A stretch of DNA of 64,000 nt from an uncultured Paracoccaceae bacterium. GTDB taxonomy: Bacteria; Pseudomonadota; Alphaproteobacteria; Rhodobacterales; Rhodobacteraceae. Below the pieces are notes generated by a model, which was not told the origin of the DNA, did not search any database, and saw nothing but the letters and a program-made list of their open reading frames with translations. Within the stretch, counting starts at the first letter, position 1, and the number at the start of each line of letters is the position of its first letter. The stretch is from the NCBI GenBank assembly GCA_937146765.1, contig CAKZRP010000023.1:1-64000 (forward strand), written 5' to 3'. A program made the position numbers and the translations under genes. Positions 30,233-40,201 of the stretch are shown here, piece by piece.

Positions 30233-30904
30233 TTACGGCGCCCAATGCACCTGACACTCGGATAAGATGGCCCCAACCGGCGCTTCTTCCGGCGGCAAGG
30301 TCAGCGCACGGTCCAGCGCCGCTCGCTTGTCCTCGCCATAGATCACCAGATGTTTGGCCATGGCATTGTCAAGTACCCGGGCCGTAAGGGAAATCCGCGC
30401 CTCCGGCTGGCTGTCCGGCCGCAGGACCGCCACTTCCGGCGCATCCGAGGCCAGGGCCGCCTCCAGACCTGCAACGCCCGGAAACAGCGAAGCCGTATGC
30501 ATGTCCACGCCCATTCCCAGCAAGGCGACGGCCAAATTCCCTTTCGCCTTTACCTTTTCTGACAAAGGTCCAATGGCAGCGTCAGGCTCCATCCCCTGCA
30601 TGTAGAACGGTAGGAACCGCGCTGCTGCCGCACGGTTCATTAGCAGACGCTCGCGGATCAGCTTGGCATTTGACCTCTCGCTGTCCTCCGGAACCCAGCG
30701 TTCGTCAGAGGCCATGACACAGACGTTTCCCCAATCCAGTTCAGCCGCGCAGAGATCGTCAAAGATCGGCCCCGGGGAGGTCCCTCCCGCCACCGCGATG
30801 GCAGCGCTGCCATGCCGCAGGAGATGGTTCTTGAGATCCCCGGCAATCCGGTTCGCCACCGCGATAATCAGCATCTCTCGGTCGGGATATTCTATGAAAT
30901 TCAT
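30233..30904 (-). CDS. pgl: 6-phosphogluconolactonase
   Basis: Hydrolyses 6-phosphogluconolactone to 6-phosphogluconate in the oxidative pentose phosphate and Entner-Doudoroff routes. The 223 residues show the NagB/RpiA-like fold with AVAGGTSPGPIFDDL, MASDERWVPEDSERSNAKLI and LLGMGVDMHTASLFPG, in which the canonical GDGHTAS reads GVDMHTAS. The ATG at 30904 has GAGGAGC upstream. Unusually for a pgl gene, neither zwf nor edd lies next to it. Confidence 0.93.
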   Translation of the reverse strand: MNFIEYPDREMLIIAVANRIAGDLKNHLLRHGSAAIAVAGGTSPGPIFDDLCAAELDWGNVCVMASDERWVPEDSERSNAKLIRERLLMNRAAAARFLPFYMQGMEPDAAIGPLSEKVKAKGNLAVALLGMGVDMHTASLFPGVAGLEAALASDAPEVAVLRPDSQPEARISLTARVLDNAMAKHLVIYGEDKRAALDRALTLPPEEAPVGAILSECQVHWAP

Positions 30905-31032
30905 GACCTTGCTCCTCACACCTTAGGCGAAGTCCCGTTAGCGTTATCGCCTTTTGCCGAAACTGTGTCACAGGTTGCACCAGAGGCCAAGTGGCAGCGC
31001 ATTGGATAAACCGCCCCTTGGACCTCACCCGG

Positions 31033-31302
31033 TCAGTGAATGTAGAATTCCCCCACTACATTTCGCCACTCTCCGGCCCCGAGCATCTTGCGATGGGTAA
31101 ATCGGACGTGATGCAAGGGACCCTCGATCTGTTCCTGCCAGAACTGGATAAAACGGAACAGACGGGGATGGTCCGGCGCCAGATCGTAGTCCTGCCACAC
31201 AAAGGTGTTCAAGACATGGATGTGATCGGGCATGTGATAGGTGAATTCGGCGGTGGTGAGGCCATAGCCCTTGAGCATCAATTCGGTTTCAGATGGGTCC
31301 AT
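31033..31302 (-). CDS. usg: Usg family protein
   Basis: An 89-residue protein of the Usg family, seen in alphaproteobacteria and sometimes described as a possible subunit linked to tryptophan biosynthesis, without proof. The family signature LKGYGLTTAEFTYHMPDHIHVLNTFVWQDYDLAP is present in outline. It is a lone gene, divergent from gyrA, with no trp gene nearby. Confidence 0.9.
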   Translation of the reverse strand: MDPSETELMLKGYGLTTAEFTYHMPDHIHVLNTFVWQDYDLAPDHPRLFRFIQFWQEQIEGPLHHVRFTHRKMLGAGEWRNVVGEFYIH

Positions 31303-31493
31303 TTCGGTCCTCCATTGACTGATCGATGATTCCAGCCTACCAATCGCCGGTAAATTTTCAAATAAATCAGTTTGTTAGCAGATATATACGCTGGCTGCCA
31401 AGCTATCCGGGGCTGCTTGCTTGCACGGCATATGCGCTGTCTGATAGAGTGCCCCCACAACATATAGACGCACAAGAAAAGCGGGCAGCCAAC

Positions 31494-34235
31494 GTGAGCG
31501 ATACGCCGGAAACCCCTGAAAACGAAGATGAAAACAAACCGCAACGGGCCGTCTACCACGGACCGACGGTTTCCATCGAATCCGAGATGCGCACTTCGTA
31601 TCTCGACTACGCGATGTCCGTCATCGTTAGCCGCGCGATCCCCGATCTGCGCGATGGATTGAAGCCGGTTCACCGCCGGATCCTCTATGCCATGCATGAG
31701 ACTGGCAACAGCCACGACAAGGCCTACCGCAAGTCGGCACGCCCTGTCGGCGACGTGATGGGTAAGTACCACCCGCACGGCGACAGCGCGATCTATGACG
31801 CGTTGGTGCGGATGGCGCAGGATTTCTCCATGTCGCTTCCGCTTCTGGACGGTCAGGGCAACTTCGGATCCATGGACGGCGATAACCCGGCGGCCATGCG
31901 CTATACCGAGGTGCGGATGGACAAGCCCGCCGCCTTCATGCTGGCCGATATCGACAAGGAAACCGTCGATTTCCAGGACAACTACGACGGCAAGGACAAG
32001 GAACCGACGGTTCTGCCTGCCCGTTTCCCCAATATGCTGGTCAATGGTGCCGGTGGTATTGCCGTAGGTATGGCCACCAATATCCCGCCGCATAACCTCG
32101 GCGAGGTAATCGACGCGACGCTGGCGCTGATCGAGGATCCAGATCTGACCTCGGAACAGCTGATCGACTACGTCCCTGGACCTGATTTCCCGACCGGGGC
32201 CTTGATGCTGGGTCGCTCCGGCGCCCGCAAGGCCTATCTTGAGGGGCGCGGCAGCGTCATCATCCGCGCCAAGACCCGCGTCGAGGAGATAAGGAAAGAC
32301 CGCTTTGCCATTGTTGTGGATGAGATTCCCTATCAGGTGAACAAGGCGGCGATGATCGAGAAGATCGCCGAGCAGGTGCGCGAAAAACGCATCGAAGGTG
32401 TCGCCCATGTGCAGGATGAATCCGACCGCAACGGTGTCCGCGTGGTCGTCGAACTGAAGCGCGACGCCACAGCCGAAGTGGTCCTGAACCAACTCTTCCG
32501 TTTCACGCCGATGCAGACATCCTTTGGCTGCAACATGCTGGCGTTGAACGGCGGTCGGCCCGAGCAGCTGACACTGCGTAAATTCCTCACCTCTTTCATC
32601 GACTTCCGCGAGGATGTTGTTGCCCGCCGCACCGCCTATCTCCTGCGCAAGGCGCGCGAGCGGAGCCATATCCTCTGCGGTTTGGCCGTGGCTGTGTCGA
32701 ATGTGGACGAGGTGGTCGCCACCATCCGCTCCTCTGCCGATGCCGCCGAGGCACGCGAGAAGCTGATGACCCGGCGCTGGCCGGCTTCCGACATCGCCGC
32801 CTATATCCGACTGATCGACGATCCGACCCATACGATGAACGACGACGGCACCTATAACCTCTCCGAGGTGCAGGCCCGTGCGATCCTTGAATTGCGTCTG
32901 CAGCGCCTCACCCAACTGGGCGTCAAGGAGGTCACCGACGAGCTCGAAGAACTGGCGTCCAAGATCAAAGAATACCTAGATATCCTCTCCTCGCGCGAGC
33001 GTATCATGGGGATCATCGGCGACGAGCTGCGCGAGGTGCGTGAGCAATTTGCCGTGCCGCGTCGCACCGAGATCGTCGACTGGTCCGGCGATATGGAAGA
33101 TGAGGACCTGATCGAGCGTGAGGACATGGTGGTGACCGTGACCTCCGGCGGCTACATCAAACGCACGCCGCTGGCAGATTTCCGGGCGCAGAAGCGCGGC
33201 GGCAAAGGTCTCTCCGGCATGCAGACCAAGGAAGAGGATGTGGTGACCACGCTGTTTGTGGCCAATACCCATACGCAGCTCCTGTTCTTCACCACAGACG
33301 GCATGGTCTACAAGCTCAAGACCTGGCGCCTGCCGCAAGGCGGCCGTACCTCCAAGGGCAAGGCAATCGTCAATATCCTGCCGATCCCGCAAGGCGTCTC
33401 CATCGCGGCGATCATGCCGGTCGACCGTGACGAGAAGGAATGGGACGACCTGCAGATCATGTTTGCGACCTCTGCCGGAACTGTGCGTCGTAACCGGCTG
33501 TCGGACTTCACAAATGTCATGCGCAACGGCAAGATTGCAATGAAGTTCGAGGACGATCACGCCGAAACCAAGCTGATCAATGCACGTATCTGTTCAGAAG
33601 ATGACGACATCATGCTGGTGACCAATACCGGCCGCGCGATCCGCTTCCCTTCGACCGAAGTGCGGGTATTCAACTCGCGCAATTCTACCGGCGTGCGGGG
33701 CATCAAACTGGGCGACGGCGACGAGGTCGTCTCCATGTCGGTGATCCGCCATTTCGACGCCACATCTGACGAGCGTTCCGCCTATCTCAAGATGCGCCGT
33801 GCGGTCGCCGGTCTGGCGGACGATGCGGAAAATGGCAGCGACGAAGAGGTCAACGAAAACGCGACCATAAGCCAGGAACGTTATGCGGAGATGTCGGCTG
33901 CAGAGAACCTGATCCTGACCATCACCGCGGGTGGTTCGGGCAAACTGTCCTCCAGCCATGACTATCCGGTGCGCGGCCGTGGCGGCATGGGGGTCACTGC
34001 GATGGACAAGGCCATGCGCGGCGGCGCTTTGGTGGCGTCTTTCCCGGTTGAACTGGACGACCAGATCATGCTCGCCACGTCCAAGGGCCAGTCGATCCGG
34101 GTGCCGGTCGACGGGATCTCTTTCCGCTCGCGTTCGGCAGGCGGCGTGCGCGTCTTCAACACCGGCAAAGGTGAAGAAGTGGTCTCCGTGGCCTGGATCG
34201 CCGATAACGGTGACGAGGAAGACACTGAAGAATAA
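31494..34235 (+). CDS. gyrA: DNA gyrase subunit A
   Basis: Type IIA topoisomerase subunit that cuts and rejoins DNA to introduce negative supercoils. The start is the GTG at 31494 (reading [12 protein letters not shown]), giving 913 residues; a longer open frame upstream is not conserved. The quinolone region reads [15 protein letters not shown] with S98 and D102 intact, the sensitive form. The active-site tyrosine is Y137 (AMRYTEV). The GyrA box QKRGGKG needed for DNA wrapping is present, and an acidic insert (about residues 775-800) interrupts the C-terminal beta-pinwheel. Confidence 0.96.
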   Translation: MSDTPETPENEDENKPQRAVYHGPTVSIESEMRTSYLDYAMSVIVSRAIPDLRDGLKPVHRRILYAMHETGNSHDKAYRKSARPVGDVMGKYHPHGDSAIYDALVRMAQDFSMSLPLLDGQGNFGSMDGDNPAAMRYTEVRMDKPAAFMLADIDKETVDFQDNYDGKDKEPTVLPARFPNMLVNGAGGIAVGMATNIPPHNLGEVIDATLALIEDPDLTSEQLIDYVPGPDFPTGALMLGRSGARKAYLEGRGSVIIRAKTRVEEIRKDRFAIVVDEIPYQVNKAAMIEKIAEQVREKRIEGVAHVQDESDRNGVRVVVELKRDATAEVVLNQLFRFTPMQTSFGCNMLALNGGRPEQLTLRKFLTSFIDFREDVVARRTAYLLRKARERSHILCGLAVAVSNVDEVVATIRSSADAAEAREKLMTRRWPASDIAAYIRLIDDPTHTMNDDGTYNLSEVQARAILELRLQRLTQLGVKEVTDELEELASKIKEYLDILSSRERIMGIIGDELREVREQFAVPRRTEIVDWSGDMEDEDLIEREDMVVTVTSGGYIKRTPLADFRAQKRGGKGLSGMQTKEEDVVTTLFVANTHTQLLFFTTDGMVYKLKTWRLPQGGRTSKGKAIVNILPIPQGVSIAAIMPVDRDEKEWDDLQIMFATSAGTVRRNRLSDFTNVMRNGKIAMKFEDDHAETKLINARICSEDDDIMLVTNTGRAIRFPSTEVRVFNSRNSTGVRGIKLGDGDEVVSMSVIRHFDATSDERSAYLKMRRAVAGLADDAENGSDEEVNENATISQERYAEMSAAENLILTITAGGSGKLSSSHDYPVRGRGGMGVTAMDKAMRGGALVASFPVELDDQIMLATSKGQSIRVPVDGISFRSRSAGGVRVFNTGKGEEVVSVAWIADNGDEEDTEE

Positions 34236-34257
34236 AGTCTTTTCAGTTTGATACACA

Positions 34258-34284
34258 AAGCGCCGTCCCACTGGGGCGGCGTTT
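34258..34284 (+). terminator. gyrA: Probable gyrA terminator
   Basis: A hairpin with stem AAGCGCCGTCCC / GGGGCGGCGTT (including G-T wobble pairs) and loop ACTG lies 23 bases after the gyrA stop and runs into TTTCCT. The T-run is short. Confidence 0.6.
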
Positions 34285-34357
34285 CCTCGTTTACGCTTCC
34301 CTCATCATTCTGGAGCAAAATCGGGCGCGATATCGTTCGAGTTGAGAGGAGCGACTC

Positions 34358-34708
34358 ATGAACCTCTACCATTGCCAGATCGACCTGCATCACGAAGCCA
34401 AGGCGCTGGCCTTTGCCAATGCCGTCGAACAGTGGATGGAGTATCTCAAAGGCCGTAAGGCGATTGCCAATTGGCGGTTGCTGCGCCGCAAGCTCAATCT
34501 GGCCAGCGACAGCTGCAAGGATTTCCTGCTGGAGATCGAATTCGACAATATGACCCAGCTGGATCAAGCCTTCCGCATCCTCGGTGAACATGATGAGAAA
34601 GTGGAACGGCTCTATGCCAATGTGAACGTGCTTATTGCCCGTTCCGAACTGGGGCTTTATCGGCCCTTCCCGGATCCTGAACGCGCCGAACGCATGGCGC
34701 TTCTGTAA
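34358..34708 (+). CDS. Small conserved cytoplasmic protein of unknown function (possibly DUF6614)
   Basis: A 116-residue soluble protein (MNLYHCQIDLHHEAKALAFA ... LGLYRPFPDPERAERMALL) with helical character and no membrane segment. It looks like a small dimeric alpha/beta protein described in Rhodobacteraceae as DUF6614, recalled from memory. Good codon use, an upstream GAGAGGAG site and a strong terminator right after its stop support it as a gene. Confidence 0.75.
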   Translation: MNLYHCQIDLHHEAKALAFANAVEQWMEYLKGRKAIANWRLLRRKLNLASDSCKDFLLEIEFDNMTQLDQAFRILGEHDEKVERLYANVNVLIARSELGLYRPFPDPERAERMALL

Positions 34709-34740
34709 TCAAAAGCCCGGCCCTAGCCGGGCTTTTGATT
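34707..34740. terminator. Bidirectional terminator
   Basis: A perfect 15-bp stem, AATCAAAAGCCCGGC / GCCGGGCTTTTGATT, with a 4-base loop. It ends transcription from the small gene on the left and the M32 carboxypeptidase on the right; A- and T-rich stem ends serve both directions. Confidence 0.92.
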
Positions 34741-34758
34741 TTATGGGATCGTCTGTCC

Positions 34759-36228
34759 TCACACCCCATAGAGGGTGGAAAACTTCTCCTCGAGATAGGA
34801 CATGAGCGGCACATGATCCGGATCATGGCCCGCCGCCTGGGCAATGGTCTCGCGCGGTTCACGCAGACCGCCATGCTGCTGCAAGTGTTCACGCAGCCAG
34901 CCAGTGGCCACAGAGGTGTCGCCACGGGCCAGGTGGTCATCAAGGTCAGGAATATCACGGCGCAGCGCCTCATGCAGGCATCCGGCGTAGACATTGCCCA
35001 GAGAATAGGTCGGGAAATAGCCGAAAAGGCCGACCGACCAATGCACATCCTGCAGACAGCCATGCGAGGGCTTATCCACGCTATAGCCAAAATCGGCAAG
35101 GAAGCGATCGTTCCATGCCGCTTCCAGATCGGAAACCTCAAGATCTCCCAGCATCAGCGCACGCTCAAGATCGAACCGCAGCATGATGTGGAGATTGTAC
35201 TGCAACTCATCGGATTCTGTGCGGATGTAACCATTCTGCACCCGGTTCACCGCAGCGTAGAAGGCCTCCTCGCTGGTCACCCCGATATCGCCAAACCGGT
35301 CGCGCATCTGACCGAAGAGCCATCCTGAAAAAGCGCGGCTGCGACCGATCTGGTTCTCATAGATCCGGCTCTGGCTTTCATGCACGCCCATCGACACGCC
35401 GCGCCCCAGCGCGGTCAGCAAGTAGGCGCGGTCGACATTCTGCTCATAGGCGGCGTGGCCAACCTCATGGATTGTCGAATAGATGCAATTGAAGGGATCA
35501 AGCGGGTTGGTGCGGGTGGTGATCCGCACATCCAACCCACTGCCGGAGCTGAAGGGATGTACCGCCTTGTCCAGACGACCGTGGTTGAGGTCATAGCCAA
35601 AGGTCACAGCAATCTGGCGAGCCAAGGCCATCTGGGCAGCCTCATCGAAAGTGCCACTGAGGCCCATCGGCACCGGCTTTTCCAAAACACGGGCCCGCAG
35701 ATCCACCAGTCCAGGGCGCATCGCATCAAAGATTTCCGCAATCTGGGAAGAGGTTGTGCCCTGTTCATAATCCGATATCATCGCATCGTAGACGTTTGCA
35801 CCGGCAGCCAAAGCTTGACCTTCCTGACGCTTTAGCGCCACCACTTCCTGCAAGACCGGCAAGAAGGCCGCCACGTCCTCGTCTGCGCGCGCCTGCGCCC
35901 ATTTGCCCTGTGCCTCCGAGGTCACGCGGGCGATCCGGCTGGCCAAGTCACCCGGCACCTTGACCGCACGCTCGTAGGCGCGTCGGATCTCGCGCAGCTG
36001 GGCGCGACCGACCTCATCTGGCGCATCGGCGTTCTCCAGCCACTCTGCCACTCGCGGATCGGACCGACGGGCATGGAGCACACCTTCGATGGCTGCCATT
36101 TCCTCGCCCCGTTGCAGCGCGGCACCCCGCGGCATCATGGTCTCCTGATCCCAGCCCAAGCGACCGGAAATCTGTCCCAGTGCCTGGGTTTCACGTTCAA
36201 ATGCAATCAGTTGCTCAAAAGAACTCAT
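34759..36228 (-). CDS. M32 family metallocarboxypeptidase
   Basis: Cytoplasmic zinc carboxypeptidase of the Taq carboxypeptidase family that removes C-terminal residues. The 489 residues match the family length. The zinc site HEVGHAAYEQ follows the HPFSSGSGLDVRITTR motif, and later ESQSRIYENQIGRS and GYIRTESDELQYNLHI motifs complete the active site. It is the last gene of a TrmJ, CtaA, M32 run and starts 4 bases after ctaA. Confidence 0.94.
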   Translation of the reverse strand: MSSFEQLIAFERETQALGQISGRLGWDQETMMPRGAALQRGEEMAAIEGVLHARRSDPRVAEWLENADAPDEVGRAQLREIRRAYERAVKVPGDLASRIARVTSEAQGKWAQARADEDVAAFLPVLQEVVALKRQEGQALAAGANVYDAMISDYEQGTTSSQIAEIFDAMRPGLVDLRARVLEKPVPMGLSGTFDEAAQMALARQIAVTFGYDLNHGRLDKAVHPFSSGSGLDVRITTRTNPLDPFNCIYSTIHEVGHAAYEQNVDRAYLLTALGRGVSMGVHESQSRIYENQIGRSRAFSGWLFGQMRDRFGDIGVTSEEAFYAAVNRVQNGYIRTESDELQYNLHIMLRFDLERALMLGDLEVSDLEAAWNDRFLADFGYSVDKPSHGCLQDVHWSVGLFGYFPTYSLGNVYAGCLHEALRRDIPDLDDHLARGDTSVATGWLREHLQQHGGLREPRETIAQAAGHDPDHVPLMSYLEEKFSTLYGV

Positions 36229-36232
36229 GTCA

Positions 36233-37378
36233 TCAATGCCCTTTGATTGAAGTCGTCACGGGATAGGCCGCCAGGAAACGTGCGCGCAGGATCAGCACCC
36301 AGACAAGCACGGCGACAAGTTGATGCACAATGGCAATCTCCACCGGTGCAGCAGTCAGCACTGTGACAACCCCAATCCCAACCTGCAGGCTGAGCCCAGC
36401 AAAGACGGTATTGAAGGCAAAGCGGGTTCTGGCATGGGCGCTACGCCGCGCCTTGAGCCAGACCACAATTGCAAAAGCAAAAAGGACGTAGCCAGTCACC
36501 CGATGAACAAACTGAACCAAGGCCGGATTTTCAAAGAAGTTTGTCCACAGTGGCTCCAGCATGAAGGGGTTTGGCGGCAGGATCTGCCCCCCCATCAAGG
36601 GCCAATCGGTATAGGACCGACCGGCATCGATCCCCGCCACCAGCGCCCCAATCAGGATCTGAAGGAAAGCAAAGTGCAAAAGACCGGTCCCCATGCCAAA
36701 GAGCTTGCCCTCCTTCAGGCGTCGCGCCTGCATCAGATCGCGTTCTTCGCGGCCCAGCAGGAAGATGAACCAAGCGAGATAGCCAAGGATTACGAAGGCA
36801 AGCCCAAGATGGGTCGCCAACCGGTAGGAGGCGACAGAGGTCATCCCTTCACCAGATGTCACCCCGGAGGAAACCATCCACCATCCAATGGCCCCCTGCG
36901 CCAGGCCAAGGGCGCCGGGCATCAGCAGGCGCCCGCTCCAGCCGGTCGGGATCGTGCGAGTTACAAGGAAACCGAGATAGCCCAGCGCCCAGATCACACC
37001 CATCACGCGCCCCAACTGGCGATGGCCCCACTCCCACCAATAGATCTGTTTGAAATCAGATAGATCCATCCACGTGTTCATTAGCTGGTACTGGTCGATC
37101 TGTTGATACTTCTCGAATTCTGCCTGCCAATCCGCTTCGGTCATCGGCGGTAGCGCGCCGGTGACCGGCTTCCATTCGGTGATCGAGAGGCCAGAGTCCG
37201 TGAGCCGCGTCAGCCCGCCAACGGCGATCATGGCCACCACCAGGGCGAACAACACCGCCAGCCAGATCCGGATACCGCGACGGGCGCCGCGACGACCGCG
37301 GTCAATGCCGCCTGGAACCGGTGCGGGTTTCTGTTTCTCGTCAGAGGAGACATCCTCGAAAATCGTGCGATTGCTCAT
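36233..37378 (-). CDS. ctaA: Haem A synthase (COX15/CtaA family)
   Basis: Inner-membrane enzyme that oxidises the C8 methyl of haem O to the formyl of haem A for aa3-type cytochrome oxidase. The 381 residues show about eight membrane helices, the first with IRIWLAVLFALVVAMIAVGGLTRLTDSGLSI, and conserved haem-ligand histidines in WWEWGHRQLGRVMG, LATHLGLAF, VQFVHRVTGYVLF and IAIVHQLVAVLV. The long COX15-type form is typical of alphaproteobacteria and mitochondria. Confidence 0.94.
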   Translation of the reverse strand: MSNRTIFEDVSSDEKQKPAPVPGGIDRGRRGARRGIRIWLAVLFALVVAMIAVGGLTRLTDSGLSITEWKPVTGALPPMTEADWQAEFEKYQQIDQYQLMNTWMDLSDFKQIYWWEWGHRQLGRVMGVIWALGYLGFLVTRTIPTGWSGRLLMPGALGLAQGAIGWWMVSSGVTSGEGMTSVASYRLATHLGLAFVILGYLAWFIFLLGREERDLMQARRLKEGKLFGMGTGLLHFAFLQILIGALVAGIDAGRSYTDWPLMGGQILPPNPFMLEPLWTNFFENPALVQFVHRVTGYVLFAFAIVVWLKARRSAHARTRFAFNTVFAGLSLQVGIGVVTVLTAAPVEIAIVHQLVAVLVWVLILRARFLAAYPVTTSIKGH

Positions 37379-37441
37379 CTTGGCCTCACATCTTGATCTG
37401 GCGGGACGCTAGGCGTCAGGCTCGGAAAGGTCCAGCGGGAG

Positions 37442-38191
37442 TTAGTCTTCGCTGCGGTCCTTCCAACGGACCATCTGTCGCATCACCCCGTGCAGCATCT
37501 GCACATCGGCGCGGGTCAGACGCATGCGGCTCCAGAGGTTGCGGAACACGGTCTTCATCCCCGGCGCCTTTTCTGGCGGGAAAAAGTAACCCGCTTCCTC
37601 CAGCCGATCCTCATAGTGTTTCACCAGCGCCTCGACCTCCTGCCCTGTGGCCCAGTCGGATTTGCCGAGCTCATAGCTTTCGTGCTGGACCTCCTCGGTC
37701 TGGCGCCGCCATTCATAGGCGGTCAACAACACGCATTGTGCGAGGTTCAGCGAGGCGAACTCCGGGTTGACCGGAACCGTGATGATAGCATTGGCGCGGG
37801 CCACATCGTCATTTTCGAGACCCGCCCGTTCCGGACCAAACAGAACCGCCACCTTGTCACCGGCCGCGATCATCTCGGCCGCCTTCTTCATCGCGCTTTC
37901 CGGGCTGAAAACCGGTTTGGTCAGTTCGCGCGGGCGAGCGGTGGTGGCAAAGACATAGGTGCAATCGCCCAGCGCCTCGGACAGATCCCCGGCCAGCACA
38001 GCCTCGTCCAGCAGTCGTCCGGCACCAGAGGCCATGGCCACCGCTTTCTGGTTCGGCCAGCCATCGCGCGGCGCGACAATGCGCATCCGGTCGAGCCCGA
38101 AGTTCCACATCGCCCGGGCGGCACCGCCGATGTTCTCGCCCATCTGCGGGCGCACAAGCACGAAGTGAGGTTGAGGACGATCTGTGGGCAT
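37442..38191 (-). CDS. trmJ: TrmJ/TrmH-family (SpoU) RNA methyltransferase
   Basis: SPOUT-class 2'-O-methyltransferase of the TrmJ type, which modifies position 32 of some tRNAs. The 249 residues have the N-terminal HFVLVRPQMGENIGGAARAMWNFGLDRM, the SAM-knot motifs VLFGPERAGLENDD and SLNLAQCVLLTAYEW, and a C-terminal extension of about 90 residues with MVRWKDRSED. The ATG at 38191 has GGAG upstream and fits the family start. Confidence 0.9.
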   Translation of the reverse strand: MPTDRPQPHFVLVRPQMGENIGGAARAMWNFGLDRMRIVAPRDGWPNQKAVAMASGAGRLLDEAVLAGDLSEALGDCTYVFATTARPRELTKPVFSPESAMKKAAEMIAAGDKVAVLFGPERAGLENDDVARANAIITVPVNPEFASLNLAQCVLLTAYEWRRQTEEVQHESYELGKSDWATGQEVEALVKHYEDRLEEAGYFFPPEKAPGMKTVFRNLWSRMRLTRADVQMLHGVMRQMVRWKDRSED

Positions 38192-38304
38192 GGGAAACTC
38201 CGGAAAAATCGCATCTGCCTTACTGTCTGCATCCCGCGGGGGCAAGCCTCGGACCGGGGGAATTGCCATCGGACCACTTGCAAACCTTGCGTTGCGCGCA
38301 GTTT

Positions 38305-38318
38305 CGGGTAAATACCCG
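38305..38318. repeat. Palindrome in the trmJ-thiE gap
   Basis: CGGGTA-AA-TACCCG is a perfect 6-bp inverted repeat 27 bases before the thiE-like ATG. It could be an operator. No regulator nearby suggests itself. Confidence 0.35.
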
Positions 38319-38344
38319 CCATTCAATCCTCGAGGAGTCCCGAC

Positions 38345-38977
38345 ATGGACAGCGCAGAGCAGCAACCGGAGCAGCCGCAGATCTATCTGGTCACCCCGCC
38401 AAGCTTTGAGCTTGGCCAGTTCCCCGGTCAACTGGCCCGGGTTCTGGACGAGGTCGAGATCGCCTGTGTGCGTCTGGATCTGGTCAGCCGCGACGAGGAT
38501 ACATTGAGCCGTGCTGCCGATGCCCTGCGCGAGGTGACCCATGTGCGCGACATTGCCTTGGTGATCTCTGACCATCAGATCCTGGCCGAGCGCCTGGGCC
38601 TCGACGGAGTTCACCTCAGCGATTCCTCCAAGTCGATCCGCACCGCACGCAAGGCGCTGGGTCCGGATTCCATTGTCGGCTGCTTCTGCGGGGCCTCGCG
38701 CCACGAGGGGCTGAGCGCCGGTGAAGCTGGGGCCGACTATGTGTGCTTCGGCCCGATCGGCAGCTCCGGGCTGGGCGACGGGGCGATCGCGGAGGAGGAC
38801 CTGTTCCAGTGGTGGTCAGAGATGATCGAGGTTCCGGTGGTTGCCGAAGGTGGTCTCAATCTCGAGATCGTGCGCAAGATCGCGCCATTCACGGATTTCT
38901 TTGCCGTGGGTGAGGAAATCTGGCGCGAGGAAAATCCGGTTGCAGCCCTGAAAGCGCTGCAAGGTGCGATGGGCTGA
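38345..38977 (+). CDS. Thiamine phosphate synthase-like protein
   Basis: A 210-residue TIM-barrel protein of the ThiE/TenI family. It has IYLVTPPSF, LVISDHQILAERLGLDGVHLSD and the phosphate-binding GADYVCFGPIG, corresponding to the ThiE motifs DDR/GVHLGQ and GADYVG.GP. Some canonical residues are altered (VGCFCGASRHEG in place of VGVSxH), and no thi gene is adjacent, so it could be a TenI-like or divergent paralogue. The upstream CGAGGAG site supports the start. Confidence 0.78.
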   Translation: MDSAEQQPEQPQIYLVTPPSFELGQFPGQLARVLDEVEIACVRLDLVSRDEDTLSRAADALREVTHVRDIALVISDHQILAERLGLDGVHLSDSSKSIRTARKALGPDSIVGCFCGASRHEGLSAGEAGADYVCFGPIGSSGLGDGAIAEEDLFQWWSEMIEVPVVAEGGLNLEIVRKIAPFTDFFAVGEEIWREENPVAALKALQGAMG

Positions 38978-39025
38978 GGCCTCCGCCCCTTGGGGCAAGC
39001 CCAATGCGGTCGGCCCCATACGCGC

Positions 39026-40201
39026 TCAGAGAAAAGTTCGTTCGACAAACCAATAGGCGCCAATGGCCGCAATCGTGACAGAGGCGGGGATTGCAACCCT
39101 GCCCCTGTACTTTGGATGCTTGCCGAACCAATAGCCCACCAGCGCGAAGGCTATGGCGATCACCGTCAACTGCCCCAACTCCACCCCGACATTGAACCCC
39201 AGGAGCGCGGGCACCAATTGCGCTGACGGCAGGCCGAACTCGCCCAGCACCGAGGCGAAACCCAGCCCGTGCAACAAGCCAAAGCAGAAGATCACCACAG
39301 GGCGCCAGAAGTGCAGCCGCCGGACAAAGATATTCTCGATCGCCACAAAGGTGATCGACGCTGCAATCAACGGCTCAACCACGGTCGCGCTGACCTCGAC
39401 CCAGCCGAGCGTCGCCATCGCGAGCGTGATGGTATGGGCCAAGGTGAAGGCTGTGACTTGCCAGATCAGCGGTCGCATCCGACTGCTGAAGAAGAACAAC
39501 CCGAGCACAAAGAGGATATGGTCCAGCCCCTTGGGCAAGATGTGATCGAATCCCACTGGGATATAGGCAACAAAGGCCTCGAGCGGAGTTTGTTGCGCAC
39601 CGCCGCTCAGGGGGATCAAGGGGGTAGTCTCCCCGCTGAGGAGATAGCCAGTATAGGGCGCTTCCACATCATGCTGCCGCAGCACCAAGCCGCCCGATCC
39701 GGTCGGCCAATGGAACTGCACCATCCTTGCCCCTGCGGGCAATTCGGCAAAAACCATCAGATTCGTGGGCCGCGGAAGCTCAAGATCGTCGACGGCTTCA
39801 ATTTCGACCTCGTCCAGTTGCAGAACCAAAGGCTCTCCCGCCTCGACCGGAATGGTTTGCAGCCAATCTTCCGCAAAGGCCTGCGCTTGTGGCTCCAATA
39901 CATCCGGCGCCAAGCTGCGCAATTCGTCATAGCGCTGGGCCTGTGCGGCCGTGTCCGTATTCACAACGGCGTCAAGATCCAAGTCTGCGGCAAAAGCTTC
40001 TAGGTTCATGCGGATCCGCATGGCAATCTGCCCGTCGACCACCCGAAAATCAATGACCGTCGGGCTGAGTTCATGGGCCTCCAGTTCCCCGGCCATGTTC
40101 CCAAGTCCAAGGATAAGACCCGCAACAAGAACCAGAGGGGCCAGCCCCCTCTTGCCCGCTTTGAAAATGTCCCGCCCTTTCCCGAGGCGCATTCGCTCCA
40201 T
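39026..40201 (-). CDS. HupE/UreJ-family membrane protein
   Basis: A 391-residue membrane protein. A signal peptide (hydrophobic LAPLVLVAGLILGLG, cleavage near LEA-HE) leads a periplasmic domain of about 150 residues, followed by six or seven helices with the HupE/UreJ motif DHILFVLGLFFFSSRMRPLIWQVTAFTLAHTITL. Family members are nickel or cobalt permeases, or accessory proteins. The start at 40201 has a strong GGAGGAG site. The start codon overlaps that of the divergent DUF4198 gene, another metal-uptake-associated family. Confidence 0.85.
   Translation of the reverse strand: MERMRLGKGRDIFKAGKRGLAPLVLVAGLILGLGNMAGELEAHELSPTVIDFRVVDGQIAMRIRMNLEAFAADLDLDAVVNTDTAAQAQRYDELRSLAPDVLEPQAQAFAEDWLQTIPVEAGEPLVLQLDEVEIEAVDDLELPRPTNLMVFAELPAGARMVQFHWPTGSGGLVLRQHDVEAPYTGYLLSGETTPLIPLSGGAQQTPLEAFVAYIPVGFDHILPKGLDHILFVLGLFFFSSRMRPLIWQVTAFTLAHTITLAMATLGWVEVSATVVEPLIAASITFVAIENIFVRRLHFWRPVVIFCFGLLHGLGFASVLGEFGLPSAQLVPALLGFNVGVELGQLTVIAIAFALVGYWFGKHPKYRGRVAIPASVTIAAIGAYWFVERTFL

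Noticed and set aside
31278..32915. Long open frame antisense to gyrA
   Set aside because: Shadow of gyrA, overlapping its conserved catalytic core.
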